Assembly: GCF_004331435.1 (NCBI RefSeq)
Contig: NZ_SJKA01000018.1
Span: 1-64,000, forward strand
Origin: Kribbella sindirgiensis
GTDB lineage: Bacteria > Actinomycetota > Actinomycetes > Propionibacteriales > Kribbellaceae
Direction: 5' to 3'
Length of the DNA: 64,000 nt
In this document: in pieces, positions 14,699 to 24,340 of the stretch
How the letters are laid out: the number at the start of each line of letters is the position of its first letter
Numbering within the stretch: position 1 is the first letter of the stretch
Made by a program: the position numbers and the translations under genes
The notes under the pieces: model-generated
Told to the model about the DNA's origin: nothing
Seen by the model: only the letters and a program-made list of their open reading frames with translations
Databases searched by the model: none

Positions 14699-17600
14699 AT
14701 GGCAACGATGGTGGTACGTCGGCCGGAACGGCGGCCGGCACCGGAACTGCCGGGTGGGGAGCTGTTGCTCGCGGCACCGCCCGAGGTACCGGAGCCCGGC
14801 GGCCGGCAGTGGATGCAGGCAATGATGGTCGTACCAATGGTCGCGATGATGGGCGCGATGATGCTGATGTTCTCCGGCAGCATCGCGGGCAGCCTGAAGT
14901 ACGTCGTCTTCGGCCTGTTCGGGCTCGCTATGATCGGGATGGTCCTGGTCGGGCTGCTCGGCCGCTCCGGTGGCGGGAAGACCGAGATGGGCCACGCCCG
15001 CCGTACCTACCTGCGCCAGCTCGCGCAGCAGCGGACGCGGCTGAATCGCTCTGTCGACCGGCAGCGGACCGCCTTGTGCTACCTGCATCCGGAGCCTGAC
15101 AGTCTGTGCACACTGGCCGGAAGCTATCGACTCTGGGAGCGCCGGCGTGACGACGGCGACTTCGGCGTCGCCCGGATCGGCGTCGGGCCGCAAGGTCCCG
15201 CGGTCACCGTCGTACCGCCGGAGACGCAGCCGCTCGAACGCCTGGAACCTCTCTCCGCGCTGGCGTTGCGGCGCTTCGTGTCGACGTACGCGACGATCCC
15301 CGGCCTGCCGCTCGCGATGGCCGTCACCGGCTTCGGGCGGATCTACCTGCCTGGCGATCGGGACCGCTCGACGGCAGTGGTCCGGGCAATGCTCGCCCAA
15401 CTGGTGACCCTGCAGGCACCGGACAACCTGCGGGTGGCGGTCTGCACAGGCGAGGAGAGCCGGGCCGAGTGGGACTGGGTGAAGTGGCTGCCGCACGGGC
15501 TGCACCCGGAACGATCGGACGCCCTCGGGCCGCTGCGGCTGATGTCCGGCTCGATCACCGCGATCGAAGCGATGCTGGACGATGTCCTCGCGAACCGGCC
15601 CCGCTTCGACGCCCAGAACGAGACACGGGTACCGGGACCGCATCTGGTCGTCGTCATCGACGGCGGCCAGACGCACGGCTCGGACCATCTGCTCGCCGGC
15701 CCCGGCTTGGAGGGTGTGACCGTCATCGATCTCGGGACGGTACCGCCCCGAGCGACCGACAGCGGCACGATCGTCCTGTCTGTCGACGCCGACGGCACGC
15801 TGATCAGCGAGACCATGGAAGGCGAGACCCGGCTCGGTGTGGCCGACGGGCTGGACCTGGTCAGCGCCGAAGGCCTGGCCCGCCAGCTCGCGCCGCTGCG
15901 GTTGACCGCAGCCACGCTCGGCGAGCAGCCGCTGACCGCGGACCTCGGACTGGCCGAGCTGCTCGACCTTGGCGACCCGTACGACTTCGACCCGGCTGAC
16001 ACCTGGCTGCAGCGGCCGAACCGCGAACGGCTCCGGGTGAAGTTCGGGATCCGCGCCGACGGCCGGCCGATCGAGCTCGACCTGAAGGAGTCGGCGCAGG
16101 AAGGCATGGGGCCGCACGGTCTGTTGATCGGCGCCACCGGTTCAGGTAAGAGCGAGCTGCTGCGCACCCTCGTGCTCGCGCTCGCGATCACGCATCCGCC
16201 GCGGTCGCTGAACTTCGCGCTGATCGACTTCAAGGGCGGCGCGACGTTCACGCGGCTCGACAAGCTGCCGCACACCAGCGCGGTGATCACCAACCTGGCC
16301 GAGGAAGTTCACCTCGTCGACCGGATGACCGACGCGATCAACGGCGAGCTGCTCCGCCGTCAGGAACTATTGCGGGCCGCAGGCAACTTCTCGTCGTTGC
16401 GCGACTACGAGAAGGCCCGTGCCGCAGGTGCACCGTTGCCGGAGGTCCCGACGCTGTTCGTGATCTGCGACGAGTTCAGCGAGCTGCTGACCCTGCGACC
16501 GGACTTCATCGAGATCTTCGTCCAGATCGGCCGCGTCGGCCGGTCGCTCGGCGTACATCTGCTGCTGGCCAGCCAGCGTCTCGACGAGGGCCGGCTGCGT
16601 GGCCTGGAAGCACACCTGTCCTACCGGATCGGACTGCGCACGTTCTCCGACATGGACAGCCGGACCGTGCTCGGCGTCGGCGACGCGTTTCGATTGCCGA
16701 GGGCCCCCGGTCACGGCTTCCTCCGGATCGGCACCGAGGAGCTCGACCGGTTCCGTTCGGCGTACGTCTCGGGGGTGCACCGCCGCCCGACGGCGGACGC
16801 GCTGCCGGCCGCCCCGGACGACTCGCTCGTCCTGCACGACTACACCAGCACGTACGTCGCCTCGCAGGTCGAGGAGGAGGACGACGACGCGGATCCCGCC
16901 GTCGCATCCGACGATCCGTTCGACGACGCCGTCGGCGAGTCGCTGATGGACATCCTGGTCGACCGGCTCGCCGGTCATGGCACGACCGCACACCAGATCT
17001 GGCTGCCCCCGCTGGACGACTCCCCGTCGCTGGACGACGTACTCGGAACGCCCGCAGCCGACGCCGAGCGCGGGCTGCAGGCGGGTACGCCGGAGCAGCT
17101 GGGCAGCCTGACCACGATCGTCGGCATTGTTGACCGCCCGCTCGAGCAGCGCCGGGATCCGTTGCTGCTCGACCTGTCCGCGGGCGGTGGCCATATCGCG
17201 GTCGTGGGCGGCCCGCAGAGCGGCAAGAGCACCACGATCGCCTCGATCATCGCGGGCCTCGCGCTGACGCACACCCCTCGCGAGGTGCAGTTCTACTGCC
17301 TGGACTTCGGCGGTGGCGTACTCGGGGCGCTGCGCCGCCTCCCGCACATCGGCGGCGTCGCCGGTCGTCAGGACGTCAACGCCGTACGCCGGACCGTCGC
17401 GGAGGTGATGGGCATCATCGCGGACCGGGAACGACAGTTCGCTCAGGACGGGATCGACGCAATGGCGGCGTACCGGAAGCTCCGGCGCGACGGCGCGTAC
17501 GCCGACGCGCCCTACGGTGACGTGTTCCTCGTGGTGGACGGCTGGCTGACCATCCGCAACGACTTCGACGACCTCGAGCCGGTGCTCGCCGACATCGCCA

Positions 17601-18667
17601 CCCGCGGACTCGCGTACGGCGTACACCTGGTGATCGGTGCTGCCCGCTGGTTCGATCTGCGGACCAACATCCGGGACCTCTGCGGGACCAGGCTCGAGCT
17701 GCGGCTCGGCGACCCGACCGACTCGACGGTGGATCGCCGGGCTGCCGCCTTGGTGCCGGCGGATTCGCCTGGTCGCGGGCTCACGGCGGCCAAACACCAC
17801 TTCCTGATGGCGCGGCCGCGGCTCGGCGCGGACGCGTCCGATCGCGCCGCCGGGCTGGCCGAGCTGGTCGAGCGGATCGAGACGGCGTGGTCGGCCGAGG
17901 CCGCACCGGCCGTCCGGCTGCTGCCGTCCAGCCTTCCGTTCGAGCAGCTTGCCGGCGAGAGCGATGCCGAACGCGGGCTCGCGATCGGACTGGCCGAAAG
18001 CGATCTGTCGCCGGTCCGGCTGAATCCGGAAGAGCACCCGTGCTTCATCGTGCTCGGCGACACAGGCACCGGAAAGAGCAGCTTCCTGCGGGCAGTGGCC
18101 CGGCGGGTGCAGGAGACCTACACGCCCGACCAGGCCAGATTGCTGGTGGTGGACCACCGGCGCAGCCTGCTCGGTGGTGTGGAGGGCGAGCATCTGGTCG
18201 GGTACGGCACGAGCCATCAGAGCACCGCACAGGTGATCTCCGACGCCTGCCACGCGCTCAACGCACGTCTGCCCGGCCCGGACGTGACACCCGACCAGTT
18301 GCGTGACCGCTCGTGGTGGCGCGGCCCCGACCTCTATGTCCTGATCGACGACTACGACCTTGTCGCCGCGGCCGAAGGCCATCCGTTGATGCCGCTGTTC
18401 CCGCTTGTCCCGCAAGCCGCCGACATCGGTCTGCGGGTCATCGTCACCCGCCGGATCGGCGGCGCCGGCCGGGGCTTCTACGAGCCGCTGCTGGCGCGGA
18501 TCCGTGAGGTCGGCTCACCCGGCCTGATGATGTCCGGCGGCCGCGAGGAAGGCCCGCTGCTCGGCGGCCTGCGCCCGCAGCCGCTGCCACCCGGCCGCGG
18601 CTGGCTCGTCGCCCGCCAGGGCAGCAGCCAGCTGATCCAGCTCACCCACGCCCCGGTGGACAACTGA
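14699..18667 (+). CDS. eccC: T7SS motor ATPase EccC (fused EccCa-EccCb)
   Basis: The protein has 1322 residues, as expected for a one-piece EccC. Two membrane helices (about residues 42-90) are followed by three FtsK/SpoIIIE-type ATPase domains with Walker A motifs GATGSGKS (near 478), GGPQSGKS (near 838) and GDTGTGKS (near 1120). Domain 1 keeps an acidic Walker B (VICDEFSE). Domain 2 has the usual degenerate VVDGW. EccC hexamers drive substrate export through the EccBCDE membrane complex and recognise substrate signals with the C-terminal ATPase domain. ATG 14699 was chosen over GTG 14666 because TGAGG sits 6 nt upstream. Confidence 0.95.
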   Translation: MATMVVRRPERRPAPELPGGELLLAAPPEVPEPGGRQWMQAMMVVPMVAMMGAMMLMFSGSIAGSLKYVVFGLFGLAMIGMVLVGLLGRSGGGKTEMGHARRTYLRQLAQQRTRLNRSVDRQRTALCYLHPEPDSLCTLAGSYRLWERRRDDGDFGVARIGVGPQGPAVTVVPPETQPLERLEPLSALALRRFVSTYATIPGLPLAMAVTGFGRIYLPGDRDRSTAVVRAMLAQLVTLQAPDNLRVAVCTGEESRAEWDWVKWLPHGLHPERSDALGPLRLMSGSITAIEAMLDDVLANRPRFDAQNETRVPGPHLVVVIDGGQTHGSDHLLAGPGLEGVTVIDLGTVPPRATDSGTIVLSVDADGTLISETMEGETRLGVADGLDLVSAEGLARQLAPLRLTAATLGEQPLTADLGLAELLDLGDPYDFDPADTWLQRPNRERLRVKFGIRADGRPIELDLKESAQEGMGPHGLLIGATGSGKSELLRTLVLALAITHPPRSLNFALIDFKGGATFTRLDKLPHTSAVITNLAEEVHLVDRMTDAINGELLRRQELLRAAGNFSSLRDYEKARAAGAPLPEVPTLFVICDEFSELLTLRPDFIEIFVQIGRVGRSLGVHLLLASQRLDEGRLRGLEAHLSYRIGLRTFSDMDSRTVLGVGDAFRLPRAPGHGFLRIGTEELDRFRSAYVSGVHRRPTADALPAAPDDSLVLHDYTSTYVASQVEEEDDDADPAVASDDPFDDAVGESLMDILVDRLAGHGTTAHQIWLPPLDDSPSLDDVLGTPAADAERGLQAGTPEQLGSLTTIVGIVDRPLEQRRDPLLLDLSAGGGHIAVVGGPQSGKSTTIASIIAGLALTHTPREVQFYCLDFGGGVLGALRRLPHIGGVAGRQDVNAVRRTVAEVMGIIADRERQFAQDGIDAMAAYRKLRRDGAYADAPYGDVFLVVDGWLTIRNDFDDLEPVLADIATRGLAYGVHLVIGAARWFDLRTNIRDLCGTRLELRLGDPTDSTVDRRAAALVPADSPGRGLTAAKHHFLMARPRLGADASDRAAGLAELVERIETAWSAEAAPAVRLLPSSLPFEQLAGESDAERGLAIGLAESDLSPVRLNPEEHPCFIVLGDTGTGKSSFLRAVARRVQETYTPDQARLLVVDHRRSLLGGVEGEHLVGYGTSHQSTAQVISDACHALNARLPGPDVTPDQLRDRSWWRGPDLYVLIDDYDLVAAAEGHPLMPLFPLVPQAADIGLRVIVTRRIGGAGRGFYEPLLARIREVGSPGLMMSGGREEGPLLGGLRPQPLPPGRGWLVARQGSSQLIQLTHAPVDN

Positions 18668-18708
18668 GCCCACCGGCATGCACCACCTGACGAGAAAGGA
18701 CCAGACCC

Positions 18709-19065
18709 ATGCCACCTCCTGACAACGCCCCCGGCCCGGCCGACATGTCGTACACGTCGCCGGATGTCTTCAAGAACTTCGCCGGCGATACCCGAGCCAA
18801 CAACACGGCCTTCGACAACAGCACCGCCGACGCACGGAACCAGGCAACCGGCGCGTCCGGCCAGCTGAGCGGAAGCGAAGCACTGCTGCGGCAACTGGCC
18901 GAGGCCTCCGTACTCCGCAAGACCTTCATCGAGGAAACCTCCAACGGCCTGAAGGGTTACGCGTCCGCCGGTGACTCGATGTACAGCCTTCACACGCAGC
19001 ACGCGTCCGTCACCACCGTGGTCATGCAGAAGCTGATGAAGCTCGAACCCGAAGGAGGCAAGTGA
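18709..19065 (+). CDS. T7SS-associated small helical protein
   Basis: This 118-residue, Ala/Asn/Ser/Thr-rich protein has no signal peptide or Trp and starts at ATG with GAGAAAGGA 8 nt upstream. It follows eccC by 41 bp, and its stop overlaps the start of the PPE-like gene by 1 bp (TGATG). PE/PPE or ESX pairs are often encoded this way, so it may be the export partner of the next product. I recognise no family motif. Confidence 0.6.
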   Translation: MPPPDNAPGPADMSYTSPDVFKNFAGDTRANNTAFDNSTADARNQATGASGQLSGSEALLRQLAEASVLRKTFIEETSNGLKGYASAGDSMYSLHTQHASVTTVVMQKLMKLEPEGGK

Positions 19066-20648
19066 TGCCCGGAACCCAACCGGAGGAAGCCGTCGGGAAC
19101 GCCACCCAGGCGACGACGTTCGCCGAACTGATCGCGGCCGCGACCGCCCTGCAGGTGGCCGCGCAGTCCGAGGTGGACACCACGGCGAAGGTTCTGACCG
19201 AGGAAGGGCCGCGCTACAGTCAGACCGGTGCCGCGACCGCAACTCTCGGCCAGTCGTTCCGCACGGCTACCTCGACCCTCACGGACAACTGGCACAGTCG
19301 CCGCGAGTCGGCAATCTTCGAGACCGCCGTCGCGTCGACACAGCAGGCGCTGGGCAAGTCGGCCTTGTCCCTCACCGACGCCGGCCCTGGCGGCGGAGCC
19401 GAAGGCGCCGTCGAGTCGAGCTTCCTCAGCGCGACGCACGTGATGGCGGCCAACGTCCAGGTGGCGAAGGAGGGGGTCGACGCGGTCATCGCGGCGCAGA
19501 AAGCATTCATGCTCACCTACAGCCTGTCGAAAGGCATGGATCCGAATCCCGAGGCAACCGCGATTGCCAACGGCGAGGCCGCTGACATGGGCGCAGCCGC
19601 CGCTACGGCTGCTGAGGCGGAGGCAGTGAAGGAGGCACTGCACCTCGTGACCGACGTCGGAACGGTACTGACGGCCCAGAACGCCATGTACCAAAGGATC
19701 GGGCAACAGGCGATGACGGCCGCCCAAGGACTCACCTGGGTCGGGCCGAAGGGACAGGTCGGACCGCCAGGCCCGAGTCCGCAGCCCACCGGCACCGGAC
19801 CGACGGGCGCGGATCCCGGGCAGAACGGTGGACAAGATCCTGAGGCGGGCGCTGATCCAGGAGCCGACCCAGGTGCCGGCGCGGATCCGGGGGCGGGTGC
19901 CGGTCCCGGAGCCGGAGCGGATCCGGGAGCCGGCGCTGATCCGGGGACCGTTCCCGGTGCCGGCGTTGGTCCGGGGACTGGGCCTGGAGGCCTGGGTGGC
20001 ACCGGGCTGGCCGGGGACAAGGCGTTCCCGCCGATGACGTCGGCGCCGCCGCAGGTCGGTTTCGACACCGCGGCGAACAGTGGACAACCGGTCCCACGCG
20101 GTGCAGGCACCGGCGTCGGTGGTGGCGGCCTCGGAGGTGTCGGGTACTCCGGACTTGGCGGCGTCGGCGTTGGCGGGGTCGGGGGCGGGAAGACCGGCAG
20201 CGGCCTGGGCAAGGGAGGTTCCGCGAACCAGCAGATCGCGCAGGCCGCCAGGCCACAACCGGCGTCTCCGCCCGGGAACGGACAAGCCCCGGCAATGACT
20301 TCCGGTACAGGCGCCGCGGTCGCGACCGGATCCGGAACCGGCAGCGGCGGCATCCCGCCGATGATGCCGCCGATGGCCGGGGCCGGCGCCGGCGCCGGTA
20401 CCCGATCGGGATCGAGTGCGGTCCGTCCGACCGGGCGCGAACGCAGGCGGGCGGCCGGTGGACCGACCCCCGGCGTACCGGAAGGGCTCCGAGGAAAGTC
20501 GGGCAAGGGCGAACTCGCCACCAAACCCGCCGTTCGCCGGGAGAGGGACCGCACCGGCACCCTGGAAGTCCTCGACGAAGACCTCTGGACCGTCGACGAG
20601 GTCACTGCACCACCCGCACCGGCCCGGGAACAACGGCTCGCGCACTGA
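19065..20648 (+). CDS. PPE-like/WXG-like T7SS protein with Gly-Pro-rich tail
   Basis: The protein has 527 residues. Residues 1-220 are helical and Ala-rich with a Trp in LTDNWHSRRES, as in PPE/WXG-like T7SS proteins. Residues about 225-460 are low-complexity, with degenerate GADPGAGADPG repeats and then Gly/Val-rich GVGGVG runs. The last ~65 residues are charged (LEVLDEDLWTVDEVTAPP). ATG 19065 has AAGGAGG 6 nt upstream. It is probably a secreted or surface product exported with the preceding small protein. The repeats make exact length prone to variation between strains. Transcription ends at the hairpin at 20664. Confidence 0.6.
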   Translation: MPGTQPEEAVGNATQATTFAELIAAATALQVAAQSEVDTTAKVLTEEGPRYSQTGAATATLGQSFRTATSTLTDNWHSRRESAIFETAVASTQQALGKSALSLTDAGPGGGAEGAVESSFLSATHVMAANVQVAKEGVDAVIAAQKAFMLTYSLSKGMDPNPEATAIANGEAADMGAAAATAAEAEAVKEALHLVTDVGTVLTAQNAMYQRIGQQAMTAAQGLTWVGPKGQVGPPGPSPQPTGTGPTGADPGQNGGQDPEAGADPGADPGAGADPGAGAGPGAGADPGAGADPGTVPGAGVGPGTGPGGLGGTGLAGDKAFPPMTSAPPQVGFDTAANSGQPVPRGAGTGVGGGGLGGVGYSGLGGVGVGGVGGGKTGSGLGKGGSANQQIAQAARPQPASPPGNGQAPAMTSGTGAAVATGSGTGSGGIPPMMPPMAGAGAGAGTRSGSSAVRPTGRERRRAAGGPTPGVPEGLRGKSGKGELATKPAVRRERDRTGTLEVLDEDLWTVDEVTAPPAPAREQRLAH

Positions 20649-20663
20649 CCCCGCACCAACAGC

Positions 20664-20692
20664 AACGCCCCGGTCGAGATGACCGGGGCGTT
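20664..20692. terminator. Bidirectional hairpin terminator
   Basis: AACGCCCCGGT and ACCGGGGCGTT form a perfect 11-bp stem with a 7-nt loop. It lies between the PPE-like gene (+) and eccB (-), whose 3' ends converge here. Confidence 0.85.
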
Positions 20693-20755
20693 GGCTTTGC
20701 GGAAGAGATGTTGCGCCACATGCCGGATTCTTTCCGGAGATCTGGGGTGGCGGAG

Positions 20756-22180
20756 CTACTGCACGGAGCGGACGGCGGCTGATGGGTCGAGGCCGGGGCC
20801 CTGGGGGAGGCGGCTGGCCAGTTCGGCGCGGATCTTGACGGGCGTGACGTTCTCGTAGCCCAGGACCTTGAGGACGTCGGGGTTGGCGAGGGAGTACGCG
20901 CGGCCCAGGTCGGTGACGATCGCGATGGTCCCGGCCGGGGCGCGGTCGGTTGGCATCACCTCGATCACCGCCGCGGTCCCGGGCGGAACGAGCACTCGGT
21001 CGGCGAGCGCCGTACCCATCGGGCCGCGGTGCGCGGTGACCGTGGCCGGGTCCCGCGCAGGCAGCTCCGGATCGATCGAGATCGACGGTACGCCGCCGCC
21101 CGCCGGGAAGGTCGCGCAGACGGTACCTTGGCCGTCGCGGGGCGCGACGAAAGTGGGCCGGGAGCGCGGCGCCTGCCCCGGGTCGGTGTCCGCGGGCGGC
21201 GGCTCGGCCTGGCCGATGGACAGCAGGCCGATCTCGATCGGGCGCGGCGCCTTACCGCCGTACGCCGCCTTCATCGGCCGGTAGGCGAGCTGGATGTCGA
21301 GCTGCAACTCCGTGATCGGGATCGGTTTGTCCTTGCCGGCGAGGTAGTACTGCACACCGCCGCCGGGCGTCTTCACCACCAACAGCTGTCCGATCAGGGT
21401 GCGCGGCCGGTCCGGGATCGCCCGGGACGGCTGCCCGATCCCGGCGGGTTTGATCGGCGCGATCCGTTGTCCGTCCGGGAGCGCGGCGACGAAGGCCTCA
21501 CCGACCCGGGCCCACGGCACGGACCTCAGCGCCAGCCCGATGATCGCGGCATCGGACTTCTCGATCTTGTGCCGGTACCCCTTGGTGATCAGGTACCAGT
21601 CGCCGGTCTCGATCACCTCCACGAGCATGGCGTCGTCGACCATTGTCTGCCCGGAGGCCGGCTGCCGGCCGACCATCAGCACGGATTCACTCGTCGGGGC
21701 GCCGGCCTGGTCGACGGCCGGCTGCGAGCAGAACGTCCAGGCGCCGGTCAGCAGCCGGTCCTTCGACGGCAGCGCGTCGGGCGCGTCGACGATACCGATC
21801 TGCGGACCACGCGGCACCGCCCGCAACGACTTCCGCGACACCCGCCTGGTGTCGGAATGCTTGCCTAAGGCAAGGAGTGCTGAGGCGTAGTTGGTGACCG
21901 GACGCAGATGGCCGTCGACGTACACATAGCGGGTCCCGGTCTCCTTCTCGACGATGACGGCGTCGCCGTTCGCCCAGGCTTTGCTGCCACCCGGGACGAC
22001 CAGGCCGTACACCCAGACACCGGCGAGCGCGACGATCGCGAGCGCCACGCTGCCGAAGGCCGCGGTGGTCGGTCGCCGGAACGGTGGTTGCTCGGGGTCC
22101 GACTCGCGGGTGACGAGCGCGGACACCATCCGCTGAACCGAGAACTGGTGGGACTGCAGTTGGTCCTTCCGCGTCGCCAC
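20756..22180 (-). CDS. eccB: T7SS membrane component EccB
   Basis: The 474-residue protein opens with the family signature (ATRKDQLQSHQFSVQRMVSAL), has one membrane helix near residues 43-65 and then a large extracytoplasmic repeat domain. EccB is part of the EccBCDE pore complex and contacts EccC. The GTG start at 22180 lies one base after the eccD stop, so eccD and eccB form a tight pair. Confidence 0.93.
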   Translation of the reverse strand: MATRKDQLQSHQFSVQRMVSALVTRESDPEQPPFRRPTTAAFGSVALAIVALAGVWVYGLVVPGGSKAWANGDAVIVEKETGTRYVYVDGHLRPVTNYASALLALGKHSDTRRVSRKSLRAVPRGPQIGIVDAPDALPSKDRLLTGAWTFCSQPAVDQAGAPTSESVLMVGRQPASGQTMVDDAMLVEVIETGDWYLITKGYRHKIEKSDAAIIGLALRSVPWARVGEAFVAALPDGQRIAPIKPAGIGQPSRAIPDRPRTLIGQLLVVKTPGGGVQYYLAGKDKPIPITELQLDIQLAYRPMKAAYGGKAPRPIEIGLLSIGQAEPPPADTDPGQAPRSRPTFVAPRDGQGTVCATFPAGGGVPSISIDPELPARDPATVTAHRGPMGTALADRVLVPPGTAAVIEVMPTDRAPAGTIAIVTDLGRAYSLANPDVLKVLGYENVTPVKIRAELASRLPQGPGLDPSAAVRSVQ

Positions 22181-22181
22181 G

Positions 22182-23564
22182 TCAGCCCCCGAGCCCGCGT
22201 ACGACGCCGTACAGACCGAGCACGGCGCAGGCGACCGGAATGAGCGCGAGCATCAGCAGTACTTCGACAATCTCAGCGTACCGGCTGATGTAGGGGCTGG
22301 GTGTTCTGGTGCTGTAGCGCAGTCCGAGAAACACAGCTGCTGCAGCGGTAACGATGACCAGCGGAACGACTACCGTCATCGGGTCCGAGTACTCGCGGCT
22401 CAGCGGGTAGAGGACCAGGCCCGCGGCGCCAACGAGTCCAGGTGTGAGGAGCATGAGCCGTTGCTTGACCACTGGATAGAGCCGGGAGCGGATCAAGCAG
22501 CCCACGGTGAGGAGCGCGGCGAGGATCGTGGCCGCGCGGCTGTCCGATCGCAACAGGTAGATCAGGCAGACCGACTCGGTCATCATCAATCCGCCCAGCA
22601 TCCCGGTGACCAGTCCGTCGGCCCGGACGACCGCGCCGTACACCTGGTGACGCGGCGGCAGCGGATCGTCGCGGACGAGGTCCGCGGTCGTCCGCGGCAG
22701 GACCGGCATCGGCAACCGGCCGATCCTGATCGCGAGCGGCGCCAGCAACGGCGACAGGCCGAATGCGGCCGAACCGACGATGGCGGAGACGTCCGCGGCA
22801 TCGGGAGAACCTGCCGTACCGATCCAGCCGCCGATCGCCCCGAGTACGCCGGCACAGATCGCGGCGGCGAAGAAGGACGCACCGTCGACCACTCCGACGT
22901 AGCAGGCGACGGCGGCGAGCAGAACGGCAGCCGAGCCTGCAAGTACCTGTGGCGCTCCGATCGCGGGCGAGGCGTGGTCGCCTGCGAAGAGCAGCCCGCC
23001 GCCGCAGGCCGCGGAAACGATCGCCTGGCCTCCGATGATCGCGCCCGCGCCGGCGTCCCCGACCACTCTGGCCAGCACGATGGCTGCCGCGACGAGCAGC
23101 AGTGTCAGCAACAGCAGCTGACCAGCCGGCTCCGACCACGGCGCGCCCGGCCGGAGCATCGTCACTCCTGCGATCGAAACGCCGATCGAGGCAACCAGCA
23201 GACCCGCCGCTCGCGTGTGCCAGGCACTCCAGGCCGAGCCGAGCCGCCCGGACCCGCGGGCGACCGCGTCGACCAGATCGTCGTACTCCAGCTCCGGCCA
23301 GTCGATCTCGCGCCGGACCAGGTACAGGATCTCGCCGTCCTTGATCCGATGCGAACCGAGGCTGCGTCCGAGTGTCAGGCCGGCGCCGTCGAACCGGCGC
23401 AGCACCCAGCCGCCGTCCGGTACACCGTCGTCGGCCAGGTGCTCCCCCGCTTTGGCGAGCAGACCGGGCAGGATCTCGGCGACCGAGGACTGCTCCGGCA
23501 GCGCGAGATCGAGGCGCCGTTGCGGAGTGGCGACGGTGACCCGCACCAGACCAGTGATGTTCAT
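22182..23564 (-). CDS. eccD: T7SS membrane channel component EccD
   Basis: The 460-residue protein has an N-terminal ubiquitin-like domain of about 90 residues (RVTVATPQRRLDLALPEQ, VLRRFDGAGL) followed by about eleven hydrophobic helices. This is the EccD layout and the predicted translocation-channel subunit. ATG 23564 lies 10 nt after AGGAGG. An ATG 9 nt earlier almost touches that site and is less likely. The gene diverges from the accessory pair at 23717. Confidence 0.9.
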   Translation of the reverse strand: MNITGLVRVTVATPQRRLDLALPEQSSVAEILPGLLAKAGEHLADDGVPDGGWVLRRFDGAGLTLGRSLGSHRIKDGEILYLVRREIDWPELEYDDLVDAVARGSGRLGSAWSAWHTRAAGLLVASIGVSIAGVTMLRPGAPWSEPAGQLLLLTLLLVAAAIVLARVVGDAGAGAIIGGQAIVSAACGGGLLFAGDHASPAIGAPQVLAGSAAVLLAAVACYVGVVDGASFFAAAICAGVLGAIGGWIGTAGSPDAADVSAIVGSAAFGLSPLLAPLAIRIGRLPMPVLPRTTADLVRDDPLPPRHQVYGAVVRADGLVTGMLGGLMMTESVCLIYLLRSDSRAATILAALLTVGCLIRSRLYPVVKQRLMLLTPGLVGAAGLVLYPLSREYSDPMTVVVPLVIVTAAAAVFLGLRYSTRTPSPYISRYAEIVEVLLMLALIPVACAVLGLYGVVRGLGG

Positions 23565-23716
23565 CGGATCCATTCCTCCTGCGGACATTGACGACCTGGT
23601 CCAACCCTCCGGCCGGCGACCGGCCGACGGTGTTCCGCGACAGCTTCCTGCCGTTGCCCGTACTGCGATCCGCGGTCGCCTAGCTTGGCGGCACGGCGAG
23701 ATTGAGGAGCGCATTC

Positions 23717-24340
23717 GTGACAAGCAACGGTGAGCTGCTGATCCCGGTCGGGCACGACCTCGGTGTGCTCTATCCGGACAGCGAGTCGAACCAGCACCGG
23801 CAGCAGGTCCGGCTGGGGGTCGAGGTGATGGAACTCGAGGACGAGGACTTCGCGGTCTGGCTGCTCGCGCACGGGACCGACGGCGACGACCGGCCGACCG
23901 CGGAATCCTTGGCGGCGCAGGGCGAGAACCTGGGCCTGCACGGCGTACGGTCCGCGATCGAGAGGTTCCGCGCCGACGGGCTCCTGGTCGCCGTGGACCC
24001 GGCCGCCGACGAGGCCGTCGAGTTCGCACGCGAGCATCAGCTGTTCCCGCTGTTGCACGGGCTCGGGCCCGATCCGGAAGAGCCGTGGCTGCAGTCGATC
24101 GGCCTGATGAATCAGCCACTGGTGCAGGCGTCGACTGCCTTGTACGACGTGTGGGCCTGGGCGCAACTGGCGCCGGAACTGTGGACCGGATGCCAGGACG
24201 CGGCGGCGGTCGCTCAACAGGTCGGCGTCACGAATCCCGAGGAGATCGAGCCTCGCCAGGTCCTCACCGGTGTCCTCGCCCAGATCCACGGGCTGCTGAG
24301 CGTTCGGGCAGCCTACTTCGACCGCCGGAGGATCCGATGA
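23717..24340 (+). CDS. T7SS-locus accessory protein, paralogue 1
   Basis: The 207-residue soluble acidic protein shares its layout with the next gene: (I/F)PVGHxxG near the N-terminus, a W(L/V)L(A/S)HG motif near residue 50, and a WxW-xA-xLW-x-xCQ motif near residue 160. The central part resembles a winged-helix fold. No enzyme motif is visible. GTG 23717 has GAGGAG 8 nt upstream. The stop overlaps the next start by 4 bp. It may be a regulator or chaperone for substrates of this T7SS; function unknown. Confidence 0.7.
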   Translation: MTSNGELLIPVGHDLGVLYPDSESNQHRQQVRLGVEVMELEDEDFAVWLLAHGTDGDDRPTAESLAAQGENLGLHGVRSAIERFRADGLLVAVDPAADEAVEFAREHQLFPLLHGLGPDPEEPWLQSIGLMNQPLVQASTALYDVWAWAQLAPELWTGCQDAAAVAQQVGVTNPEEIEPRQVLTGVLAQIHGLLSVRAAYFDRRRIR

